Assembly: GCA_031273985.1 (NCBI GenBank)
Contig: JAISQV010000213.1
Location: 1-9,914, forward strand
Direction: 5' to 3'
Length of the DNA stretch: 9,914 bases
Origin: Spirochaetaceae bacterium
GTDB taxonomy: Bacteria; Spirochaetota; Spirochaetia; Treponematales; Breznakiellaceae
Shown piece after piece: positions 1-5,975 of this stretch. Within the stretch, counting starts at the first letter, position 1; every line of letters begins with the position of its first letter. Position numbers and translations under genes: made by a program. Under the pieces are notes generated by a model. It was not told where the DNA came from, searched no databases, and was given only the letters and a program-made list of their open reading frames with translations.

Positions 1-986
1 GGTTCGTCGGAGAAGGCCATGCCGGGAAGGAGGGTGCGGGCGCTGCCCTGTACCAGGTAGGGGGTTTCGTGGATGTCGAGGCCTATGCCGTGGCCCAGAC
101 GGTGGGTGAAGCGGGCGCCGTGGCCCGCCCGGCTTATGAGGGCCCTCGCCGCGCTGTCCGGCGCTTCGCAGGGGACGCCTGGCCGCGCCGCCCGGAAGGC
201 CGCCTCGTTTGCGGCCAGGACTATCCCGTAGATGTCGCGGAATTCCGGGGACGCTTTGCCCGCCACGGGGCAGCGGGTCATGTCCGCCTGGTAGCCGCCG
301 TAGACTCCGCCGAAGTCTATGAGTACGGGGTCTCCCTTTACGATGGTTTTGTCGCTGTTTTCATGGTGGGGCATGGCGCCGTTTGCGCCGGAGGCAACGA
401 TGGGCCCCCAGGATGCGGGGGCCAGCCCCGCCTGGGCGCAGCATTCGGTGAGTTTCGCCGCCGCTTCCCGCTCGGTCCGGCCCTCCAGGCCCCATTCGTA
501 GAGCGCCAGGAGGCCCTGTCCGGCGCGGAGTTGGGCTTCCCGGAGCAGGCGGTACTCCTCCGCGTCTTTCTGCGCCCGCAGGGGTTCCATGACAAGCGCC
601 GCGTCGAGCCAGCGGGTTTCCGGGAGCAGCTGCTGGAGGGCCAGGAGGGTTCCGCCCCAGATGCGGCTGTCCACGGCAAGGAGGCCGTTTTTCCGGGGGA
701 GGAGGCCGGTGAGTATGCCGAGGGGTTCCTCTCCGTCACGGTGGGGGATGCACATGGCGCTTTCCCGCAGTTCCCCGTTGAGGGAGGCTTCCTCTATCGC
801 GGGGTAGAGGAAGAATTCTTCGTCCTGACGGAGAAGGAGGCCCGTGAGCCGGTCGCCGATGCTGCCACGAAAGCCCGTAAGGTAGTAGAGGTCCGAAGTA
901 GGGACGAGAAAGAGGGCGTCTATGCCGGCCTCCCGCATTGTTTCCCGCGCCCGTTCCCGGCGTTTCCGGTAGTATGCCGCGTCCAT
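1..986 (-). CDS. M24B Xaa-Pro aminopeptidase (PepP/PepQ-like), 3' end cut off
   Basis: Predicted cytoplasmic metallo-aminopeptidase that removes N-terminal residues in front of proline, or a related prolidase. I translated it from the ATG at 986; 328 codons are present and the frame runs off the window start. Residues 1-130 resemble the creatinase N-terminal domain. The pita-bread domain follows: catalytic-type His207 in AMPHHENSD, metal ligands Asp224 (VLIDFGG), Asp235 (ADMTR), His299 (LGHGIGLDIHE, with His306 in the position of the second catalytic His), and Glu328 in the final EP. The spacing from His299 to His306 matches E. coli PepP. The last Glu ligand lies outside the window; family members are usually about 355-440 aa, so little is missing. 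A GGGAGA Shine-Dalgarno sits 4 nt before the ATG, and the gene starts 18 nt after the M16C stop, so it is probably the third gene of the operon. The family is certain; aminopeptidase versus prolidase specificity is inferred. There is no signal peptide. Confidence 0.93.
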   Translation of the reverse strand, partial: MDAAYYRKRRERARETMREAGIDALFLVPTSDLYYLTGFRGSIGDRLTGLLLRQDEEFFLYPAIEEASLNGELRESAMCIPHRDGEEPLGILTGLLPRKNGLLAVDSRIWGGTLLALQQLLPETRWLDAALVMEPLRAQKDAEEYRLLREAQLRAGQGLLALYEWGLEGRTEREAAAKLTECCAQAGLAPASWGPIVASGANGAMPHHENSDKTIVKGDPVLIDFGGVYGGYQADMTRCPVAGKASPEFRDIYGIVLAANEAAFRAARPGVPCEAPDSAARALISRAGHGARFTHRLGHGIGLDIHETPYLVQGSARTLLPGMAFSDE

Positions 987-990
987 GGGT

Positions 991-996
991 TCTCCC
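991..996 (-). promoter_or_regulatory. Ribosome binding site of the M24 peptidase gene
   Basis: The minus strand reads GGGAGA followed by ACCC and then the ATG at 986. It lies in the 18-nt gap after the stop of the M16C gene and supports the chosen M24 start. Confidence 0.7.
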
Positions 997-1004
997 GCGC
1001 CGGG

Positions 1005-4000
1005 TTATACCGGCAGGGGGGTAACTTCCACCCCCAGACGCTCCGCCGCTTCCCGTGCCGCGCCGGGACCGGCGATGATCACGGCGGCGCCCTTGCGGGC
1101 ATCCGCCGCCCCGGCGGCCTCTCCGGCAAGCCGGGCGGCGGCCCGGGCCAGGTCCGCTGATTCCATGCCTACGATGGCGCTGAGTTTCCGGGAGCGGTGC
1201 ATATCCTCTATGCCGTAGAGGAAGCGGTTGAAGTCGGCGCCGCCCTTTTCCGCGGCGGTACGGGGGCGGGTTTCCCGGGCGTAACTCCCGATGATGGTTT
1301 TTTCCAGGGCTTCCTCACCGGTTTCCCGCCCGCCGCGTTCCCGGAGCAGGGCGGCAAAGGCGGCTACGGAGCGCAGGGGGTTGGGGTCCCGGTAGGTGGA
1401 GCAGGAAAAAACGCCCTCTATGCCGTCGGGGTGGGAGGAGGCTCCGTAGGCGCCGCCCTTCATGCGTATGTCCTCCCAGAATGCGCCGGTGGAAAGTTCA
1501 TGGGAGAGTACCAGTTCCGCCGCGTGTTCCCGGCTGGTGTAGGGCGCAGCGGGTATGCTGAGGGCGGCGAAACCCACCTGGAGGGAGGGGGAAGAGAATA
1601 CCTCCGCCGCGGGGGGCGTTTCGGCCCCGGCGAAGGCCGCCGCTTCCGCCGCCGCCGGATTCCGGGGCCTGGGCGCGCCCAGGGGGGCCAGGCGCTTTTC
1701 CAGAAGGGCGGCGGCGGCGTCCAGGGACGGGGGCGCGGCGGTGATGTTGACGATGCAGCCGCCGGAATGTATCCCGTCCCGCAAGCGGCTGAGGATGCGG
1801 CTTATTTCCGCCGTATCGTAGCCGCTGAGGGTGTGGACAAAGCGAAGTTGATCGATGCCGCGCCACGTATTGTCCACCGCCCGGGAGCGGGTGAAGGAGC
1901 GGCCCGCCCGGAGGCTGGCGTAGGAGGAGCCCGCCGGGGCCAGGCTGGAGTCGCTCTCGTTCTTCATCTCCAGCACCAGGTCCCGGAGACGCCTCAGGTC
2001 GCTGAAGTCCGCCCCGGCCATGAGGCTCAGGGCCAGGTCCAGGGCGGGTTCGAACTTCTCGTCCAGGGCTTTGAGGCGGAAGGTCAGCCAGTCCCGGCCC
2101 GCCAGGTCCATGATGCCCGCCGGTGTGGCCAGGGTGCGGCCCGTGCCGGGGACGGCGGAGCCTGTTTGCAGGGCGGCGTAAAAGCCCCCGGCGTGGAGGG
2201 AGAGGAGGCTTGAGACGGCGGCATAGTCCATTCCGGGGAGCCCCACGGAGACCACGGCGCGGGAAAAGAGGGGGAGCCAGTGGTAGTCCGCCGGGTCCAG
2301 GGTGTCCAGGGGGAAAGCTATGTCCGCATAGGTGATTCCGTTGGTAAAGAGGCCGTGGGTCAGGGCCGGGACGCCGCTCAGGTCCAGGAGTTGCCGGGGG
2401 CAGGTTTCTATTTCCAGGGAAAGGTCCCCCCGGCGGAGGTGGGGGATGGCGGCCAGGGCCTGGGGGTCCTCGGGGGCGCTCTGTATGCGCTCCAGCTCCG
2501 CATTTTTGGCGGCGATTTCCCGCCTTTCCTCCGGGCTCAGGGCCGCTTCCCGCTCCGCCAGGGAGGCCGCCAGGGCCGCCTCCTTTTTTTCCAGAAAATC
2601 CGCCTGGGGTTCGAGGATCACCAGCGCCCGGTGGGGGTTGTCGAGGAGGTAGGTCTTGATGAGGGATTCAAAGTAGCGGCCCCCGGCAACGCGCTCTTTG
2701 AGCCGGGTGAAGGCCGGGACAAAGAGCAGGCTCTCCCAGGGTTTGGCCCCGTAGAGCCAGCCCCGGAAGGACCTTCTGAGCCAGGTGAGGGAGTAGGGCC
2801 CCCCGGCGCGGCGTATTTCCCGGTTGGCGAATTCCAGGGAGAAGAGGGCCGCTTCGATCTCGCTCTGGGGGAGGCCCTCCCGCACATAACGTTCCAGTTC
2901 CCCCATGATGAGGGCCTCCACCCCGGCTGCCGCCGCTTCCAGGCCTCCTTCAGAGGAAACTCCCCGGAGCCCTGCGGTAAAAACGGTTTCCCGGAGTTCG
3001 CTTTCCAGGCCCGTGGCCGGAGACAGGTCCTCCCCCAGGCCCGATTCGATGAGGGTTTTCATGAGGGGGGAGCCGTCGTGGCCGAGGAGCACCTCGGTGA
3101 GGGCACCCAGGGCCAGGGTCTCCGCAGCGTCGGCGGAATCCGAGCAGAGCCAGGAGATGAACACCGTAGCCTTGGGATCGCCCCCGGCTGGGCAGGGGCG
3201 GTGGATGCGGCGGGGGCTGGCCCAGCGGGGCGCCTTGGCTACGGGCGGCGCGGCCCTGCCGCCGGGGATTTGGGAGAGGAAATGCTCGTCCAGGAAGCGG
3301 AGCTGCCGCTCCGTGGGGATGTTTCCCGCCAGGAATATGCGGCAGTTTGCCGGGGAGTAGCGGCTTTCGTGGAATTGCCTGAGCCCCTCCCAGGTCAGAT
3401 CGGGAATATTCTCCGGGTCGCCGCCGGATTCAAAGTCGTAGGGGGTGCCGGGGAGCACCGATTTAACGGACCAGAGCCCCGCGTAGGCGTCCAGGGAGGA
3501 GTAGGAGCCCTTCATCTCGTTATAAACCACCCCGGTTATGGAGGGGGCCTGCCCGGCGGGGAGGACCAGCCGGTGGCCCTCCTGCATGAAGGTCCACTCG
3601 GAGAGCAGGGGCCGGAACACCGCATCGCCGTAGACAGACATAAGGTTGAAGTAGTCCTGCTCGTTCACCGAGCTGGCCGGATAGAGGGTCTTGTCGGGGA
3701 AGGTCCACGCATTGAGAAAGGTCTGGAGGCTGCCCTGGGCAAGCACGAGAAAGGCGTCCTTCAGGGGGTAATTCCGGGAGCCGCAGAGTACGGAGTGTTC
3801 CAGGATGTGGGCAACCCCGGTGGAATCCTCCGGGGTCGTGGCGAAGCCGAAGGCAAAGAGATTCTCCGGGTCATCGTTCAGGATGTGAAACACCTCGGCC
3901 CCGCTCCGGTCGTGCCGCGCCCATATACCCAGGGCGTCGAGTTCCTTCAACGCCGCCGTCTCAATCACCGTAAAACCGCCCGCCAGCTTGCCGCCGCTGT

Positions 4001-4034
4001 CCGGGCCGCCGGTCCCGCGCTCATCTTGTTTCAT
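1005..4034 (-). CDS. PreP-like M16C zinc metallopeptidase
   Basis: Predicted cytoplasmic zinc endopeptidase of the presequence protease (PreP/Cym1) subfamily, which cuts unfolded peptides of up to a few tens of residues inside a closed chamber. It is 1009 aa, full length for the family. The N-terminal part carries the inverted zinc motif HILEH (His76, Glu79, His80) inside the family block STGVAHILEHSVLCGS, and the distal zinc ligand Glu173 in VVYNEMKG, the form seen in PreP. Family blocks such as FLNAWTFPDKTLYP are intact. The C-terminal half keeps the Arg857/Tyr863 pair in IRMKGGAYG, with the same 6-residue spacing as the substrate-binding Arg/Tyr pair of human PreP, so the enzyme looks active. 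No signal peptide is seen. Its ATG overlaps the fliG-like stop (ATGA, 4031-4034) and it has a GAGGAT Shine-Dalgarno inside that gene, so it is likely co-translated. The downstream M24 peptidase could finish off its peptide products. The natural substrate is unknown. Confidence 0.95.
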   Translation of the reverse strand: MKQDERGTGGPDSGGKLAGGFTVIETAALKELDALGIWARHDRSGAEVFHILNDDPENLFAFGFATTPEDSTGVAHILEHSVLCGSRNYPLKDAFLVLAQGSLQTFLNAWTFPDKTLYPASSVNEQDYFNLMSVYGDAVFRPLLSEWTFMQEGHRLVLPAGQAPSITGVVYNEMKGSYSSLDAYAGLWSVKSVLPGTPYDFESGGDPENIPDLTWEGLRQFHESRYSPANCRIFLAGNIPTERQLRFLDEHFLSQIPGGRAAPPVAKAPRWASPRRIHRPCPAGGDPKATVFISWLCSDSADAAETLALGALTEVLLGHDGSPLMKTLIESGLGEDLSPATGLESELRETVFTAGLRGVSSEGGLEAAAAGVEALIMGELERYVREGLPQSEIEAALFSLEFANREIRRAGGPYSLTWLRRSFRGWLYGAKPWESLLFVPAFTRLKERVAGGRYFESLIKTYLLDNPHRALVILEPQADFLEKKEAALAASLAEREAALSPEERREIAAKNAELERIQSAPEDPQALAAIPHLRRGDLSLEIETCPRQLLDLSGVPALTHGLFTNGITYADIAFPLDTLDPADYHWLPLFSRAVVSVGLPGMDYAAVSSLLSLHAGGFYAALQTGSAVPGTGRTLATPAGIMDLAGRDWLTFRLKALDEKFEPALDLALSLMAGADFSDLRRLRDLVLEMKNESDSSLAPAGSSYASLRAGRSFTRSRAVDNTWRGIDQLRFVHTLSGYDTAEISRILSRLRDGIHSGGCIVNITAAPPSLDAAAALLEKRLAPLGAPRPRNPAAAEAAAFAGAETPPAAEVFSSPSLQVGFAALSIPAAPYTSREHAAELVLSHELSTGAFWEDIRMKGGAYGASSHPDGIEGVFSCSTYRDPNPLRSVAAFAALLRERGGRETGEEALEKTIIGSYARETRPRTAAEKGGADFNRFLYGIEDMHRSRKLSAIVGMESADLARAAARLAGEAAGAADARKGAAVIIAGPGAAREAAERLGVEVTPLPV

Positions 4035-5209
4035 CGCACTACATCCTCATCGGTATACAATAAGATTTCGCCCCGCTCCCGGGCCTTTCTGAACCATTCA
4101 AGAAATTTCCGCCCCTCGACGTCGGCGTCCCTGCGGAGCACCGTTCCGAGCCAGGCGCCCTCCTCCCCTATGACGGCCCGCCGGGTCTCCGACACATTGG
4201 CCAGGATCTTCTCCCTGAAGGCCGGGGAGCGCCCCTTGAGGAGGAGGGCTATGTCCCGGTCGTTCATGGCGCGGAGTTTTTCCTGCAAAGGCCGGTCCTC
4301 CGCATTGACCAGATCGTCCAGCGTGTAAAGCCGGTCCTGAATCTCCCGGCTCAGCTCCGGGTCCTGGCGGCGCATATCGGCCAGGAGCCTCTCCCCGAAG
4401 GAAACATCCGCCTGCTTCAGGATGGCGGTCAGCGCTCCGGGGCCGTCCACCTCGTGCTCCACCTCCCCGCCGGCATCGGCAAAACGCCGGGCCTTCTCCC
4501 GCAGCCCCGCGGCAACCCGCTCCGTTACGTCCGGCGGCGCTGCCTCCAGGTGGGCGAGGCGCTTCACCACGCCGGCCTTCTGTTCGGGGAGCATATTTTT
4601 CAGGGTCTCCGCGGCGAGCTTCGCCGGGAGCCGGGAAAGCACGAGAGTGACCGTGGCCAGCGCCTCGGCCCGCAGGAGCAGGGCAATCTGGGGGCCGGAA
4701 AAATTTTCCAGAAAGTCAAAGGGATTATCCCCGCCGCCGGGAATGGCCTTTTTAAGGTAGGACTCCCCCTTTTCCCGGCCAAAGGCAACGTAGAGAAGTT
4801 TCCGGGCCGCCTCCACGCCGCCCTTTGCCGTCCCGGTCCAGCCGTAGGCCCCGGCGAAAAGCTCCTGGAATTCGCCGAGAATCTCCTCCGCCTCATCGGC
4901 GCTTATACCCCGGATCCGGGCTATCTCCTGGGAGATGGCCTCCACCTGGTCCAGGTCCAGCTCCGCCAGAATGCGGGAGGCTTCCTCCGGCCCTATGATG
5001 ATAAGAAATTTTGCCACCCGGCGGAGTTTCGGCTCCCCCCCGGCGGTCTTGAGGGGGCCCTGCTTCCCGGCCTCCGCCTTTTCCGGCAGGGGCTCTTCCA
5101 GGGACGGCGCCCCGCCGACAAGATTCTCGTCCTGTCCGGTCTGCCTCAGTACCTTCCGGTAAGCCTCGATGCCCCGCCTCCGGGCAGCGTCTTCCTTTGA
5201 CTTTCCCAC
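4031..5209 (-). CDS. fliG1: FliG-like flagellar motor switch protein (divergent, FliG1-type)
   Basis: FliG builds the rotor ring of the flagellar C-ring; it contacts FliF, FliM and the MotA stator. This protein is 392 aa, longer than the usual 330-350, with a charged extension of about 60 residues that is poorly conserved by eye. FliG N-like helices start near residue 61 (KLRRVAKFLIIIGPEEAS), the middle domain covers about 165-240, and the C-terminal domain about 255-392 (DDLVNAEDRPLQEKLRAM, then LANVSETRRAV, ending in GEILLYTDEDVV). By eye, the middle-domain EHPQ motif is replaced by EALA (182-185). The torque helix keeps acidic residues at the E. coli D288/D289 positions (Glu349, Glu350), but R281 and R297 align with Thr342 and Leu358, each followed by two Arg. 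Borrelia and Treponema have two FliG homologues, and this fits the accessory FliG1. The start is GTG with GGAG 7 nt before it; an in-frame TAA (5227-5225) rules out an earlier start. It is first gene of the operon. Confidence 0.88.
   Translation of the reverse strand: MGKSKEDAARRRGIEAYRKVLRQTGQDENLVGGAPSLEEPLPEKAEAGKQGPLKTAGGEPKLRRVAKFLIIIGPEEASRILAELDLDQVEAISQEIARIRGISADEAEEILGEFQELFAGAYGWTGTAKGGVEAARKLLYVAFGREKGESYLKKAIPGGGDNPFDFLENFSGPQIALLLRAEALATVTLVLSRLPAKLAAETLKNMLPEQKAGVVKRLAHLEAAPPDVTERVAAGLREKARRFADAGGEVEHEVDGPGALTAILKQADVSFGERLLADMRRQDPELSREIQDRLYTLDDLVNAEDRPLQEKLRAMNDRDIALLLKGRSPAFREKILANVSETRRAVIGEEGAWLGTVLRRDADVEGRKFLEWFRKARERGEILLYTDEDVVR
4043..4048 (-). promoter_or_regulatory. 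Ribosome binding site of the M16C gene inside fliG1
   Basis: The minus strand reads GAGGAT, 8 nt before the ATG at 4034. It lies within the last codons of the fliG-like gene. With the ATGA stop/start overlap it suggests both direct initiation and coupling. Confidence 0.6.
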
Positions 5210-5283
5210 AGTCCCACTCCGGTCTTACCCTACCGTATTTTTGCGGGAGAAACTATAGAGGGAGGAAGAAGAGGGGGGCGCAT

Positions 5284-5414
5284 CCCCGGCCCGTTCCGGG
5301 CCGGGGACCGGGCTATGCGGGGAAGAGCCCGCTAAGAACTCGCTTGCGCGAGGGAGGGTTCGCGGGGGAGGCTATCGCTCCGGACCCTGCTGCGCAGGGT
5401 CTGCCCTTCGGGCA
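5284..5414. repeat. Hairpin-rich intergenic element, copy 1
   Basis: GC-rich patch with four perfect small inverted repeats: a 10-bp stem with a TTC loop (5284-5306, arms CCCCGGCCCG/CGGGCCGGGG), a 5-bp stem with a TTGC loop (5339-5352), an 8-bp stem with a TGC loop (5383-5401, GACCCTGC/GCAGGGTC) and a 5-bp stem with a TTC loop (5402-5414). None is followed directly by a T-run, so they are not standard terminators. The patch would lie in the 5' leader of the fliG1 operon if the promoter at 5464-5493 is used. It resembles a second patch at 5654-5805. It probably belongs to a dispersed intergenic repeat family; a role in mRNA stability is possible but unproven. Confidence 0.6.
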
Positions 5415-5463
5415 CCCCTTCTATCCCTTGCGCGGAAGAAGCCTGTGCGCGAAAAGTACGTTG

Positions 5464-5493
5464 ATAATATTTGCGGCGGTTCCAAAATGTCAG
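5464..5493 (-). promoter_or_regulatory. Likely sigma70-type promoter of the fliG1-M16C-M24 operon
   Basis: The minus strand reads CTGACA (5493-5488), an 18-nt spacer, then TATTAT (5469-5464). Each box matches the sigma70 consensus at five of six positions. Transcription would start near 5457 and give a leader of about 250 nt that contains hairpin copy 1. A weaker alternative -10 (TATAGT, 5257-5252) lies nearer the gene but has no good -35. The -35 box sits in the centre of a long palindrome. Confidence 0.5.
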
Positions 5494-5509
5494 ATTTTGG
5501 AACCGCCGC
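5473..5509. promoter_or_regulatory. 16-bp perfect palindrome over a promoter, candidate operator
   Basis: The arms GCGGCGGTTCCAAAAT (5473-5488) and its exact reverse complement (5494-5509) are separated by GTCAG. No T-run follows directly on either strand: the nearest on the plus strand starts about 20 nt away, and the minus side continues AAATATTATC. A terminator is also not expected between divergent genes. The palindrome covers the -35 and spacer of the minus-strand promoter, so a dimeric repressor site is a reasonable reading. A mobile repeat is the alternative. Confidence 0.5.
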
Positions 5510-5532
5510 CTTAGATGTCATTTATCTTGCTT

Positions 5533-5560
5533 TTTTTCGTGGGTTTAGTATTTTTCGTGG
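5533..5560. repeat. 10-bp direct repeat, possible regulator half-sites
   Basis: TTTTTCGTGG occurs at 5533-5542 and again at 5551-5560, 18 bp apart start to start, in AT-rich DNA. It lies upstream of the minus-strand promoter and also upstream of the right-hand regulators. MalT-type proteins bind asymmetric repeated sites, but these do not match the MalT box. It may be chance in T-rich sequence. Confidence 0.4.
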
Positions 5561-5653
5561 TAAATTTTAATTTTCACCTTAATTATCGGATCAAAATCTA
5601 TAGTAAACTTATATGTGGGTATTCCTTCGCCAGGGGGTTTGGGAAGTGTTGCT

Positions 5654-5805
5654 GCTGAAAGTTTGCGGCTTTCAGCCTGGGAGTTTGCTGCGCAAACTCT
5701 GGGAAGGGGGCGGGGGCGTTACGGGGGGCAGCGGAAGACCCCGCAGGCCCGAGGAGGCTGGAGCGCAGGGGGTTCAAGACCCCGCTTGCACGGGGGGCAC
5801 TCCTT
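5654..5805. repeat. Hairpin-rich intergenic element, copy 2
   Basis: Second GC-rich patch between AT-rich flanks. Perfect inverted repeats are an 8-bp stem with a 7-nt loop (5654-5676, GCTGAAAG/CTTTCAGC), an 8-bp stem with a TGC loop (5681-5699, GAGTTTGC/GCAAACTC) and a 5-bp stem with a 6-nt loop (5780-5795, CCCCG/CGGGG). The second hairpin shares the GCTGCGC cap of copy 1 (5383-5401) with a different stem. The third is followed by GGGCACTCCTT, close to GGGCACCCCTT after the copy 1 hairpins. Short open frames crossing this patch do not look like genes. Confidence 0.55.
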
Positions 5806-5911
5806 ATTCTTCCGCTCTTTTTTCCCCGTACCTTGCGCATTTTTTCCGGGCCCCTGGGCTGAAGGGTTTTAGCGGTGTATCCGTGAAAATAATTGGTTTT
5901 TTATAGATATT

Positions 5912-5944
5912 TTGACAGTGATTTATTTTTTTATGTGCTACCTT
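5912..5944 (+). promoter_or_regulatory. Possible promoter of the MalT-like regulator pair
   Basis: A perfect TTGACA (5912-5917) lies in AT-rich DNA 58 nt before the first regulator. No good -10 is at 16-18 nt; the nearest candidates are TATGTG (14 nt) and TGC-TACCTT (5936-5944, 21 nt), so either the promoter is weak and activator-dependent or the match is chance. Confidence 0.35.
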
Positions 5945-5961
5945 TGTTATCGTAGAGGGTA

Positions 5962-5975
5962 ACCCCCAAGGGGGT
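5962..5975 (+). promoter_or_regulatory. Ribosome binding site inside a C5/G5 hairpin
   Basis: ACCCCCAAGGGGGT ends directly before the ATG at 5976. The G-run is the only Shine-Dalgarno-like sequence for the first regulator, and it can pair with the C-run to form a 5-bp stem with a CAAG loop. An upstream GGG (5957-5959) could pair with the same C-run instead. The G-run is too close to the ATG but well spaced (7 nt) from the GTG at 5982. Confidence 0.4.

Noticed and set aside
69..2213. Plus-strand open frames 69-1160 and 1197-2213
   Set aside because: They lie opposite the M24 and M16C genes and read as low-complexity Gly/Arg/Ala sequence without motifs.
2280..4328. Long plus-strand open frame (682 codons) opposite the M16C and fliG genes
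   Set aside because: It is antisense to a full-length M16C frame with intact catalytic motifs, is rich in Gly, Arg and Pro, and shows no domain; GC-rich codon use on the real strand leaves few stops here.
5259..5279. Purine-rich GGAGG-like run as a MalT box
   Set aside because: It does not match the MalT box beyond being G-rich, and it lies close to the fliG1 start rather than in a typical activator position.
5473..5537. Palindrome at 5473-5509 with the later T-run as a Rho-independent terminator
   Set aside because: The T-run starts about 20 nt after the stem, and no gene on either strand ends towards it.
5284..5805. CRISPR array from the repeated hairpins
   Set aside because: There are no repeats of constant length and sequence with regular spacers; only the hairpin caps are shared.
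5197..5906. Short open frames in the intergenic region (5197-5514, 5613-5906, 5615-5872 plus; 5598-5840 minus)
   Set aside because: They run through hairpin repeats, have no clear ribosome site, overlap each other in different frames and resemble no family; more likely non-coding.
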